Assembly (NCBI RefSeq): GCF_000472285.1
Contig: NZ_KI421421.1
Coordinates: forward strand, 570,163-619,076
Length of the DNA: 48,914 nucleotides
Direction of reading: 5' to 3'
Origin: Desulfuromonas sp. TF
GTDB taxonomy: Bacteria > Desulfobacterota > Desulfuromonadia > Desulfuromonadales > ATBO01
Position numbers and translations under genes: made by a program. This document shows positions 6,765-14,738 of this stretch, in pieces. A model generated the notes under the pieces. It saw nothing but the letters and a program-made list of their open reading frames with translations, was not told the origin of the DNA and did not search any database. Each line of letters starts with the position of its first letter. Position 1 is the stretch's first letter.

Positions 6765-8214
6765 TTTTTGCGCCTCCTTCCAAAATTGTCTTTAAGTCCA
6801 GACCGTAAGAATCGAAAAGCCGCTCCTCCTCCTGGAGAGTCTCCAGGTGCTCCTCGAGATCCTCGCCCTGCTCGGCGAGAACCTTTGTAAAGGATTTTGT
6901 CCGCGCCTTAAGGGCTCGCTCGTTTGCCATCTGGTCCTTGAGCGGATCGACCCAATCCCACCCGCGAGCGCGCCAGAGCGCCGCCAGGAGACGCTCGATC
7001 TCCCAAATCTGGAGCCCCTCGACGCGGTCGCGGATAAGCGCGTTTCGCAGCCAGACGGAAAAGACCCGATCGAGGAAACTCTCGATAACGAAACCCTGGA
7101 GATCGCGCCAGACGTCGCGCGCCTCGAGCGTCCCCTGGCGGATTGAGCTGAACGAGACGCCCTCAAGGTCGTTTGCGAGACTGTGATAAGAAACGCCGAG
7201 GCCGGAGGCCGTCCCTCGAATAAGCGCCTTGATGAACGGATCGAGATCGCCGTTGGGAAACTGAGGATTCCATTCCTTGAAATCCCATCCGGCCGGGAGC
7301 TGCTGGAGGACCCCCGGCTCGACCTCGTCGATAAAGTCCCCCTCCTCGTCCTCGAAATCGCCGAGGAACTCCCCCTCCCCAGGCTCGACGACGCCGGACC
7401 GATGGATATAGAAACCCATCTTCGAGGCGGCCGTCCGCGCGTTGACCAGAGCGGCCTCCTCGAACTTGTCGAGGCTCTCCATCCGTTGACAGGCCGTGTG
7501 AGCGGTAGGAACCCCGCGCCCCTGGCGAGGGGACTCGACCAGGTATTCGTGAATGATCTCCTCGGCCGGGATCCGCTGGTATTTCTGCGTGATCGAATAG
7601 CCGGAGAGCCCCATGTCCCCCGGATGATCCCGAAACAGCCAGTAAGCGACCGGCCGGTCGAGCTTGTCGTATTCGACGCCGAGGCGGATCTGGTTTCCGT
7701 TTGGCGCCTTGCCGTTAAGCCTTTCATCCAGGTGGTCGGCCTGGAGGAACCGGACCGCGAAACCGAAATCGTTATCAAACCCTTCGACCAGGTGGACGAG
7801 AACCTCGCCGTCCTTGGCGAGCGTCTCGACATAGAGCTTTGAGGCGTCGCGGCCGGAGAGCTTCCCCGTTACGTCGAAAACGCCTTTTTTGTTGAAGCGT
7901 TTCCAGGCTCCTTGAATTTTCCGCCGGTCCTGCCGGCTCGGCTTGCCGGCCGCGTCGACCGCCTTCGACTGGAGGCGGATCCCCTGCGGTCCGACGACAT
8001 GGATCTTCAGGAGCCGGAGGAAGTGCTTGAAATAGTCGTTATTCTCCGCCAGGTGCCGCGACTTGGAACGCAAGACACGGAGCGAACCCCTTAGCTCGGC
8101 GTCGGCCGAGAGCGAGGTCATTCCCCAGGAGCCGAGCCGGCCGCCCTTGCCCGCCTCATAGGCGCGCGCGCCGGCGTGTCGCTTGCGGATCATTGCGCGG
8201 GGAGAAATTCCCAT
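6739..8214 (-). CDS. Portal protein (lambda gpB family)
   Basis: A 491-aa protein with typical lambda-type portal features: basic N-terminus with HAGARAYEAGKGGRL, helical wing region (FKHFLRLLKIHVVGPQGIRLQ), PRQGRGVPTAHTACQRMESL, GVVEPGEGEFLGDF, and GTASGLGVSYHSLANDL. The portal forms the dodecameric ring through which DNA enters the capsid. The start ATG shares its A with the stop of the upstream small membrane protein (TGATG), so translation is coupled. Confidence 0.85.
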   Translation of the reverse strand: MGISPRAMIRKRHAGARAYEAGKGGRLGSWGMTSLSADAELRGSLRVLRSKSRHLAENNDYFKHFLRLLKIHVVGPQGIRLQSKAVDAAGKPSRQDRRKIQGAWKRFNKKGVFDVTGKLSGRDASKLYVETLAKDGEVLVHLVEGFDNDFGFAVRFLQADHLDERLNGKAPNGNQIRLGVEYDKLDRPVAYWLFRDHPGDMGLSGYSITQKYQRIPAEEIIHEYLVESPRQGRGVPTAHTACQRMESLDKFEEAALVNARTAASKMGFYIHRSGVVEPGEGEFLGDFEDEEGDFIDEVEPGVLQQLPAGWDFKEWNPQFPNGDLDPFIKALIRGTASGLGVSYHSLANDLEGVSFSSIRQGTLEARDVWRDLQGFVIESFLDRVFSVWLRNALIRDRVEGLQIWEIERLLAALWRARGWDWVDPLKDQMANERALKARTKSFTKVLAEQGEDLEEHLETLQEEERLFDSYGLDLKTILEGGAKNASKQPAT

Positions 8215-8549
8215 CAGTTGCCGCCTTTCGAGATTTCAGGCTTGAGAGGAAAACAGAACTCGCCGCCCTCGACCGGCTCCTCGGGGAGCTCCTGGTCGAG
8301 AGGCAGTGCGAAATAAAAATAATTCGGCTTGCGACAGGCCTCGATCGCGGCCTCTTTCGAGGTGAAAACGCCTTGGACGTCCCAGGCCATCGCGCGGCCG
8401 ACGACGCGCCCGACCAGGTAGAGCCGGCCGGCGCGGACGGCCAGGATCCGGCGGAGCGTCCCGCGCAAGAGGAAAAAGACGATCGCCAGGCCGGCCAGGT
8501 TGAGCGCGAACCAGGGGAGCCAGGTCGGAAGATGAAAAGAGACGTCCAT
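8214..8549 (-). CDS. Small phage membrane protein
   Basis: A 111-aa protein with one membrane segment (residues 10-28, WLPWFALNLAGLAIVFFLL) followed by a basic stretch and a soluble domain. It lies between the gpW-like connector gene and the portal gene and is coupled to both by TGATG-type overlaps. A membrane protein in the packaging module is unusual. No family recognised. Confidence 0.55.
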   Translation of the reverse strand: MDVSFHLPTWLPWFALNLAGLAIVFFLLRGTLRRILAVRAGRLYLVGRVVGRAMAWDVQGVFTSKEAAIEACRKPNYFYFALPLDQELPEEPVEGGEFCFPLKPEISKGGN

Positions 8550-9088
8550 CAGAAAGAAACCCTTATCTTGTTTCCGGAGCGCCGGCCCTTTTTACGGCCC
8601 TCGCTCTTGAGGTGGTTATTCCACTCGACCCGGTACCGCCGCCGCCACTCCAGGAGATCGAGGGGAGGGATCCGGTCGATCCGGACGCCGTCGATCGTAT
8701 AGGCGAGCTGGTCCCGCGTCGCCTTGCCCTCGAGGACCGCCTCGATCGCGTCGAGGACCTTCTTGACGTGCGGCCGGAGATCGGTCCCGTCTGCGATATG
8801 TGTCGGATCGGGGAGGATCTCGAGCTCGACCTGGTCGATCGTGTACCGCTTGCCGTCCTTTGCGACCTGGAGGAACATCCGATAAACGCCGGCCAGCCAG
8901 CTTGCCGAAGTGCCCGAGTCGACGTCGACCAGGTGGTCGTCGTCATCGGCTGCCGTGGCTATGTCGATTTGTTTAGGTCCGCGAAGGGCGTAGGAGAGGG
9001 ACCATCCGGCCGAGGCCGGATAGTCGGGGAGGGAGCGTTTCCAGGAGATCGCGTCGCCGGCGATGATTTGGGAGGGCTCGTTTTCCAT
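8549..9088 (-). CDS. Head-tail connector protein, gpW-like C-terminus
   Basis: A 179-aa protein. Residues 1-95 are beta-rich and unknown. Residues 105-160 (VKKVLDAIEAVLEGKATRDQ, then YTIDGVRIDRIPPLDLLEWR) resemble gpW, the small lambda protein that binds the portal and builds the platform for tail attachment. The last 20 residues are strongly basic. Lambda gpW is only 68 aa, so this would be an N-terminally extended form. It lies just upstream of the portal gene, as expected. Confidence 0.5.
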   Translation of the reverse strand: MENEPSQIIAGDAISWKRSLPDYPASAGWSLSYALRGPKQIDIATAADDDDHLVDVDSGTSASWLAGVYRMFLQVAKDGKRYTIDQVELEILPDPTHIADGTDLRPHVKKVLDAIEAVLEGKATRDQLAYTIDGVRIDRIPPLDLLEWRRRYRVEWNNHLKSEGRKKGRRSGNKIRVSF

Positions 9089-9294
9089 AGCCCGATTTTC
9101 GGACGGGGACGATTATCCGTAAACCGGGCTTTTCCCGGCATTTCCGGGCATTCCGAAGAAAACGAATTGCATCCGAATGCTTGACCGGTAATTCAACTCA
9201 AGCTACATTTTGATTTGCAACCAAATCCAGTTTCCAAACAAGTGCAGCAATGATTCGAGTTGAACGAGTATATTAATTCAATTTCAGAGGACAT
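9089..9294. other. AT-rich intergenic region before HEPN-like gene
   Basis: A 206-base gap between the start of the connector gene (minus) and the HEPN-like gene (plus). Composition shifts here from GC-rich to AT-rich. It contains an inverted repeat (TTCAACTCAAG at 9192-9202 and TTCGAGTTGAA at 9254-9264, one mismatch), a TATATT -10-like box close to 9268, and an AGAGGA ribosome site just before ATG at 9295. The region likely carries the gene's own promoter. Confidence 0.4.
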
Positions 9295-9798
9295 ATGGAA
9301 GCTTCAAAGAAGTTGCAAATAACAACAAATTCTATTAGAGAACATGGCTTTAAGTTTTTAGAACTTATTCCTGACACAGAAGATTTAACTCTAATTACAC
9401 TTAAAGGGCATTTGATAATTGAGGAGATATTATATTTCATTGTAATTAAACATTGCCAATTTCCTAAGTATATTGCAGAAGCCAGATTGTCTTTTTCACA
9501 ATTGTCTAGCCTTACGAAGGCAATGATTAATGTTCCCATTCATGATTGTGTATTTCCTGCAATTGATAAATTAAATAAATTAAGAAATAATTTGGCCCAT
9601 AACATCACTCCTGATAAAGCTATTAAACTGGCAAAAGAATTTGTCAATCTATGCGATCCACAGCGCAATAAAGATCTAACACTTCCTCAGCAAGTAAGAT
9701 ATTCAATTGTTTATGTATTGGGTCAACTTACTGCAATAGGTTCTGTATCGGAAAAATTAAAAGGCTTGGATCTCAAAAACGATATCAATTTTGTATGA
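9295..9798 (+). CDS. HEPN-like protein (phage moron)
   Basis: A 167-aa, mostly helical protein. It contains KLRNNLAHN, an exact R-x4-H motif of the HEPN RNase superfamily, followed by a short helical tail. HEPN proteins act as toxins and abortive-infection RNases. The gene is AT-rich, encoded on the plus strand inside a GC-rich minus-strand morphogenesis operon, and has its own ribosome site. These are signs of a recently acquired moron. The N-terminal half is not recognised. A non-catalytic HEPN role, such as a nucleotide-binding partner, cannot be excluded. Confidence 0.65.
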   Translation: MEASKKLQITTNSIREHGFKFLELIPDTEDLTLITLKGHLIIEEILYFIVIKHCQFPKYIAEARLSFSQLSSLTKAMINVPIHDCVFPAIDKLNKLRNNLAHNITPDKAIKLAKEFVNLCDPQRNKDLTLPQQVRYSIVYVLGQLTAIGSVSEKLKGLDLKNDINFV

Positions 9799-9814
9799 CA
9801 AAACCGCCCCGAGT

Positions 9815-10288
9815 TCATCCCGCCCGGCTCCGCTCAAGGCTTCGCCCCACCTTCTGAAACACCACACTTGAAACAGCAAAATCCGACTGAGCTCGGCGAA
9901 GCCAGGGGAATCCAAACGAGGCCGCCGCCTCTCCCTCGGATTCGAGGATAACCTCGACCTCCAGGACAACCTCGTCGAAAGATGGTTCCATCTCGACCTT
10001 AAGTGACTGAAAGCGGGGATCTCCCAGACAGTCACTCCCCGCACCGGCCTCGGCCAGCCAGACGGAGGGCCGCCCGAGTGCCGCGCCCACGTATCGGAAG
10101 ACCTGAGCCGCCGCCATGAAATCCGCCCCCGGCCCCCTGGACACCTGAAACCGGAAAGGCCGCTCCGCCTCGCCGGTCAGGAGGAGTAAACCGTCGACCT
10201 GGAGCGTCCGGCCGTCCCGATCGGGAGCGATGGAAAAGGCGAGCCGGCGAAACCGCTCGTCATTCAGAGCTTCCCCGCCCATCTTCAC
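9815..10288 (-). CDS. Unknown phage protein downstream of terminase
   Basis: A 157-aa protein in the packaging operon whose start overlaps the stop of the small HTH gene by four bases. It looks alpha/beta with several VEVxLE-type strands (VEMEPSFDEVVLEVEVILES). I do not recognise a family. It ends 17 bases from the end of the convergent HEPN-like gene. Confidence 0.5.
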   Translation of the reverse strand: MKMGGEALNDERFRRLAFSIAPDRDGRTLQVDGLLLLTGEAERPFRFQVSRGPGADFMAAAQVFRYVGAALGRPSVWLAEAGAGSDCLGDPRFQSLKVEMEPSFDEVVLEVEVILESEGEAAASFGFPWLRRAQSDFAVSSVVFQKVGRSLERSRAG

Positions 10289-10506
10289 GCTTGCACCTCG
10301 AAATAATCGTCAACGTCGACCAGGTGCCGCTCGATATATCCCTCGATCGATTTCCCCGTTATCCTCATCCCCTTTTGCCCCGGCGCGCGGTTGTGGGCCT
10401 GGAGCTCCTTGATTTGGACGAGGGTGTAAACCGTGTCGACGTGAACGCTCAAAAGGTCGGCCACTTCCGAGACACGGTAAAGGACTTTCTTTGACTTCCA
10501 GACCAC
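10285..10506 (-). CDS. Small helix-turn-helix protein (excisionase/MerR-like fold)
   Basis: A 73-aa protein with YRVSEVADLLSVHVDTVYTL and RITGKSIEGYIERH, the pattern of HTH_17/excisionase-like winged DNA-binding domains. In this place, right after the large terminase, it may act in packaging or late regulation rather than excision. It overlaps the downstream gene by four bases. Confidence 0.7.
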   Translation of the reverse strand: MVWKSKKVLYRVSEVADLLSVHVDTVYTLVQIKELQAHNRAPGQKGMRITGKSIEGYIERHLVDVDDYFEVQA

Positions 10507-10518
10507 AACACACCTCCT

Positions 10519-12591
10519 TTATTTCTTAAATCCACCGACAAAAGACCCGCTCCGCGATCGCCGTCGACCTCGCGCCGTCCGCGTCTTTGAATGGGACTCG
10601 CCGGCCTGGTCGCTTTCCTCTTTCAGGTCGTTCAAGGCCTTAACCATCTTTACGGCCGTCTCGGCGACCGTCTTTGCGAAGTCGCTCCCCCCCTCCGCGA
10701 CCTCCTCGATTTCCTCCTGGTCGACCTGGTCGGCCGGATCCTCCTCGAGGCCGAGATCGAGGGCGCCCTGTGCGTTTTCTTGCGCTTGGCGCTCCAGGTC
10801 GCGGACGAGCTTTTCGAGATTCGGATTGAGGATCGAGAGGATCGCCAGGTTTCCGACCCAGAGGTCGAGCGTCTCGTTTCTCTCCCTTGTCTGGACAAAG
10901 ACCCGCACCGGCCGGCCGCGATAGTGCTTAACCGACGGCTTTTCGCTGATAAGCTGTTTGTAATATTCCTCGTCGTACTTCTGCGGAAAATGGATAAAAC
11001 CCTCCTCGCCCTGGTCGAGATTCAGGCGCGAGAAAATCGTCTCCTTTGCCGTCTCGGTCCCGACGATGAAAAGCGGGATCTTCCCAAGGTTGCTCTTTGT
11101 CGGCCGGCCGACGATCCCCTTGCCAGGGACGCTCGAGCCCTTTGTCCCGTAGATCCTCCGGTGATAGCGTTTTTTGACAAAGGCGTAAGCCTGTTTCGTG
11201 TAATGTCCCCCGGTGTCGACTCCGGCCGAGGCGATCCGCATTTTCGCCCCGCTTTCGTGCCGCCACTCGCGACGGAGATATCGGTCGAGCTCTTGCCAGA
11301 CACTCGGGAGAACGGGGACACCGGGGATAATATGCCGGTCGATCGACCAGGCCTCCTCGCCGCGCCCCCAGGCGACGACCTCGACCTCGAGGCGGTCGTC
11401 TTGGACGTCGGCGAAGGCGGTCAGGACGCCGGCGCGCATCGGGACGGCCGGACCGTAATTCTCCGCCCTGGCCTGGATCTTTTCCCACTCAGGGACCTCG
11501 CCCTCCTCCTCCTTGTAGGCCTCGGCCGCGTACTGATTGAGGAAGTTGATCCAGGCTAGACGGTTGACGATCTTCCCCTCACGGACCGGCCGAGCCTCCA
11601 CATAGGCGGCCGCGCACTCGGAGAGCGAGACAAAAGGGGAATACCAGGCCGGAAGGTGAAAGCCGACCGATTTCGGATTCTTCGCTTTTTTCCGAGCGAC
11701 CCAGGACCCCGCGCGGACCGCCTGGTCGCGCCGGTGATCGTCCCAGGCCTCGCCGCAGTCGGCGCACTCGTACCAGGCGAGATTCCCGTCCTTGATCGCC
11801 TCGGGATCCTTCTCCTCGGCCGGCCACTTGATCCGGTCAAAGGTCATTTTCTGCCACCCTCCGCAGAGCGGACAGGCGACCCAATAGTCGCGGATCTCTG
11901 AGCACGCGTTAAGCGCGAGCCAGATCGGACCGGTCGTCAGAGTCGGCGTCGAGCTATCGACGATCTTTCGCTTTCCTCGATAGACATTCGTCCGGACGAA
12001 AGAGAGCTTAAGGGGATCGGTTTCCTTGCCGCATTGCTCGGCCCATTTGTCGATCTCGTCCCGAAAGAGGTATCGGATCGAGATCATGGAGAGCATCGCC
12101 GGCGAGCTCGCCCAGGAGAGATACCAGTCGGCGCCGTTCTTGAGATGGACCTCGTAGGTCTGCTTGTCGTCGGGATTGTCGGTTATCAGCTCGGCCAGGC
12201 GCGGCGAGTTTTCGAGCATCGAGAGAAGCCGGTTTTTGCTCACCCTCTTGCAGAGGTTTTTATCCGGCATGACGACCAGCGCCGGCCCTGGAGCGTAATC
12301 GGTGACGTAGCCGAGGAACCCGTTAGCGATATCGGTTTTCGCCGTCTGAGGCGTCCAGCACATGACGACCCGCTCGACGGACTTTTCGCCGATCGTGTCG
12401 AGGACCTCCGGAGCATAAGGAACCGTCTCCGGCCGCCAGAGCCCCGGCCGGCTCCCCTGGACGACGACCCGGTTTTTACTGTTCCACCGGCTCGGCGTGG
12501 TCGGATCGCGCCGCTTGAAAATGCGTCCTTCGCCTTCCGTCCAGATCGGCCGGCCGGTCGGCTCGGTATATTTGAGCGCGGCGTTACTCAT
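10519..12591 (-). CDS. Terminase large subunit (gpA family)
   Basis: A 690-aa protein with the lambda gpA layout. The ATPase has a Walker A-like CWTPQTAKTD near residue 80 and Walker B in YLFRDEIDKW. A zinc finger follows (CPLCGGW ... CADCGEAW). The nuclease domain shows FADVQDDRLEVEVVAWG, SAGVDTGGHYTKQAYAF and later DLWVGN. It cuts and pumps DNA into the capsid through the portal. The C-terminal 110 residues are acidic, then Arg/Ser-rich. The ATG at 12591 is preferred because GGAGGT precedes it; it overlaps the small-subunit gene by eight bases. Confidence 0.9.
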   Translation of the reverse strand: MSNAALKYTEPTGRPIWTEGEGRIFKRRDPTTPSRWNSKNRVVVQGSRPGLWRPETVPYAPEVLDTIGEKSVERVVMCWTPQTAKTDIANGFLGYVTDYAPGPALVVMPDKNLCKRVSKNRLLSMLENSPRLAELITDNPDDKQTYEVHLKNGADWYLSWASSPAMLSMISIRYLFRDEIDKWAEQCGKETDPLKLSFVRTNVYRGKRKIVDSSTPTLTTGPIWLALNACSEIRDYWVACPLCGGWQKMTFDRIKWPAEEKDPEAIKDGNLAWYECADCGEAWDDHRRDQAVRAGSWVARKKAKNPKSVGFHLPAWYSPFVSLSECAAAYVEARPVREGKIVNRLAWINFLNQYAAEAYKEEEGEVPEWEKIQARAENYGPAVPMRAGVLTAFADVQDDRLEVEVVAWGRGEEAWSIDRHIIPGVPVLPSVWQELDRYLRREWRHESGAKMRIASAGVDTGGHYTKQAYAFVKKRYHRRIYGTKGSSVPGKGIVGRPTKSNLGKIPLFIVGTETAKETIFSRLNLDQGEEGFIHFPQKYDEEYYKQLISEKPSVKHYRGRPVRVFVQTRERNETLDLWVGNLAILSILNPNLEKLVRDLERQAQENAQGALDLGLEEDPADQVDQEEIEEVAEGGSDFAKTVAETAVKMVKALNDLKEESDQAGESHSKTRTARGRRRSRSGSFVGGFKK

Positions 12592-13291
12592 CGCCAGGAG
12601 CACCTCCGGTCAATTTCGGTTTCGGGTAGTCGATCGGCCGAGAATAGCGATCGAGCCACTCCAGGACGAACTCCTCGCCGCGCTCTATCAGAGCAGGGAC
12701 CTTTTTCGGATCGCCGGCGACGAGCTCGACGATCGTCAAGGCATGAACCGACCAGAACGTCTCGAGGTCGGATTTAAGAAAAGCGGCCCTTGAGGAAAAC
12801 TCGCGCTCCATAAAGGACTTTTCGACGTAATCCCCCCGGAGGATCGCGTTTCGGATCCGCCAGTTTTCCGCTTGCTCCTCTTTAACCGCCGTGTCGGCGA
12901 CCTGTTTTTTACGTTGCGCCTCGGCGCCCTCCTCGTCTCCGTCGCTTCCGTCGAGCCGGCGCAGATTGCCGCGAGCGTATTCGTCGAGGTCGGCCGCCAG
13001 GTAATAGCCGGAGCCGTCCGCGCGAGGGAGGACCTCGCGGTCCCTGTGCGCGTAGAGCGTCGAGGTCGACACCTTCCATCCGGCATCTGTTAAATAATCG
13101 GCCGCGCCGGCGATCCCCTTGATCCGGCGCGCTCCCGGCTCGACCGCGCCGGCGAGATCGGCCTCGGCCTCCTCGAGAGCCTTGGTCGACTCGCGCCAGT
13201 TTTTGAGATTCTCGGCGGTCGGCGACTCCTGGACCTTCTCCAGGTTGACCGCGACGGCTTTTCGTAAAATCTCGATAGGCGTTCCGGTCAT
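12584..13291 (-). CDS. Terminase small subunit-like DNA-packaging protein
   Basis: A 235-aa protein directly upstream of and overlapping the large terminase gene. The N-terminus is a helical coiled region; residues 60-105 resemble a winged HTH (AADYLTDAGWKVSTSTLYAH, then a basic wing); residues 130-200 match the helical part of Nu1-like packaging proteins. It probably recognises the packaging site and recruits the large subunit. Confidence 0.7.
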   Translation of the reverse strand: MTGTPIEILRKAVAVNLEKVQESPTAENLKNWRESTKALEEAEADLAGAVEPGARRIKGIAGAADYLTDAGWKVSTSTLYAHRDREVLPRADGSGYYLAADLDEYARGNLRRLDGSDGDEEGAEAQRKKQVADTAVKEEQAENWRIRNAILRGDYVEKSFMEREFSSRAAFLKSDLETFWSVHALTIVELVAGDPKKVPALIERGEEFVLEWLDRYSRPIDYPKPKLTGGAPGDE

Positions 13292-13725
13292 TTCCCCCGC
13301 CCCCCCCGCGCGAGCGCCGCGAACTTAAGCCGCCAGAGTCGGACCGTCTCGGGATCGACGGAGGCCGCCCTGGAGATCTCGACCAGGTCGACCTCGAGCG
13401 CCAGGAGATAGGCGATCAGGACGATCTGACTCGGCGAGATCTGGACCTTATGGAGAGCGGTCCCGGCCGTCGCCGTGAAGAACTTCCCGCACTCCCGGCA
13501 ATGGACGCGGCCGAAGGATTGGAACCGCGCCAGGCTCCGCCCCTCGAGGACGAGGCCGCACCGGGGACAGACGGCCGGCCCTGGATGGATCCAGGCGAGG
13601 ACGATCTCGCCGCATCGCTCCGGATCCAAGAAGTCCGCACCGAACGCCTTCGCGACCTCGGCCGGGAAGGAAATCCCCGTCGGTCTGGCCCGGTCAGATA
13701 TTGCGGTCGTTTCGAGAGATTCCAT
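13288..13725 (-). CDS. Zinc-ribbon plus HTH protein (IS1595/InsA-like)
   Basis: A 145-aa protein. Residues 50-80 hold two CxxC knuckles (CPRCGLVLEG ... CRECGKFFTATAGT), the zinc ribbon seen at the N-terminus of IS1595-type transposases and in InsA-like proteins. Residues 85-140 form an HTH (SRAASVDPETVRLWRLKF). No DDE catalytic domain follows, so it is not a transposase. It overlaps the small terminase gene by four bases and may bind DNA at the packaging site. ATG at 13725 is preferred over an upstream TTG. Confidence 0.6.
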   Translation of the reverse strand: MESLETTAISDRARPTGISFPAEVAKAFGADFLDPERCGEIVLAWIHPGPAVCPRCGLVLEGRSLARFQSFGRVHCRECGKFFTATAGTALHKVQISPSQIVLIAYLLALEVDLVEISRAASVDPETVRLWRLKFAALARGGRGK

Positions 13726-13796
13726 TTTTCCAGCCTTCAAAAAAGTCCAAAAGTAGACGTTTATCGGGCGCTTGCTGCCCGTATGGCTCCAGGTCG

Positions 13797-14417
13797 TCAG
13801 GAGGACCCGAACCGCCTCGCGACCGCGCGGTCGATGTGATGCTCGAACCGTTGCGGAAACTTCTCCTCGACGACCTGGACGATCGCGCGGAACACCGGCT
13901 CTTGCTCGAACATACTCGGGACCGAGATAACCCGCTTCTTGATGATCGGGAGCCGGCCCTTTCCCGCGCGGACGAACACCCCCATATGCGTCGCGCCCTT
14001 TGTCCCGGCCGCGACCGTGGCGATAAAGCCGGAGGGGATTCTCTCTTTTTTCCCGCGCTCGGCCTCATAGAAGACCCCGCCTTGTCCTTTCGATCTCTTG
14101 AGGACCTTAACCCCCGCGCGGCTTACGACCTGATTCCCCCGGACCCACCGCGCCCCGAAATGCGTCAAGTCGATCGGCCGGCCCTTCGCCTGGAGAACGA
14201 CGGAGAGATCCCACTCGTCAGCAAAGCTCGAGATCCTCACCCGCTCATTGATAAAGCCGGCCTTGAGATTCCACCTCGCGCGGATCTCTTTCCTCGCGGC
14301 CGTGTTGCCCTGGCGGCCGGAGTCGTTAAGCGCCAGGCGCGCCGCCGGACGGACGAGGTCCTCGGAGAGATACTCGAGCGCCTCGCGGAGCTCCCTATCG
14401 CCGACCTGAATCCTCAT
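13797..14417 (-). CDS. Minor tail protein Z-like (gpZ family)
   Basis: A 206-aa basic protein with ARLALNDSGRQGNTAARKEI near residue 26 and VFVRAGKGRLPIIKKR near residue 147, which resemble the prophage minor tail protein Z family acting at head-tail joining. It has an AGGAGG site before ATG. Its place is odd: in lambda, Z lies in the tail cluster, while here it lies upstream of the terminase genes, next to the repeat block. Confidence 0.6.
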   Translation of the reverse strand: MRIQVGDRELREALEYLSEDLVRPAARLALNDSGRQGNTAARKEIRARWNLKAGFINERVRISSFADEWDLSVVLQAKGRPIDLTHFGARWVRGNQVVSRAGVKVLKRSKGQGGVFYEAERGKKERIPSGFIATVAAGTKGATHMGVFVRAGKGRLPIIKKRVISVPSMFEQEPVFRAIVQVVEEKFPQRFEHHIDRAVARRFGSS

Positions 14418-14438
14418 TACTTGCGCCTCCTCTCGTTT

Positions 14439-14729
14439 GTCCGGGCTCTGTCCGGGCTCTGTCCGGGTTGTTTTCTTTCACCCGGACACGGTTTTTATTT
14501 GCAGTTTCGGCCTTTTATCCCTTTTGTCCGGGTTGTCCGGGTAAAACCTTAAAAGGAATAAGAGAGAAAAACCCCTCCGCTCTACCGTCTTTCCATCCCT
14601 TCGCGCGCGTGCGCGCATGCGTCATACCTTCCAATTCGCCCGGACAGCCCGGACATTCCCCTAAATCCTTATCTGGTCGGCGTTTTTTCCGTCCGGGTTG
14701 CCCGGACACGGCCCGGACAGAGCCCGGAC
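14439..14729. repeat. Twelve GTCCGGG/CCCGGAC iteron-like heptamers
   Basis: The 320-base non-coding gap between the gpZ-like gene and the primase-helicase holds twelve exact copies. Plus orientation starts at 14439, 14450, 14461, 14526, 14535 and 14691. Inverted copies start at 14481, 14639, 14648, 14701, 14712 and 14723. Spacing within clusters is 9-11 bases, about one DNA turn. The outer clusters mirror each other (GTCCGGGCTCTGTCCGGGCT versus its reverse complement), making a long-range inverted repeat. The middle holds a C/G-alternating stretch (14600-14620) and an A-rich stretch (14541-14571). A replication origin or multi-site operator is inferred. Confidence 0.7.
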
Positions 14730-14738
14730 ATTCCCTTT

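Noticed and set aside
14439-14729. CRISPR array
   Set aside because: Repeats are only 7 bases, occur in both orientations and lack uniform spacers; no cas genes.
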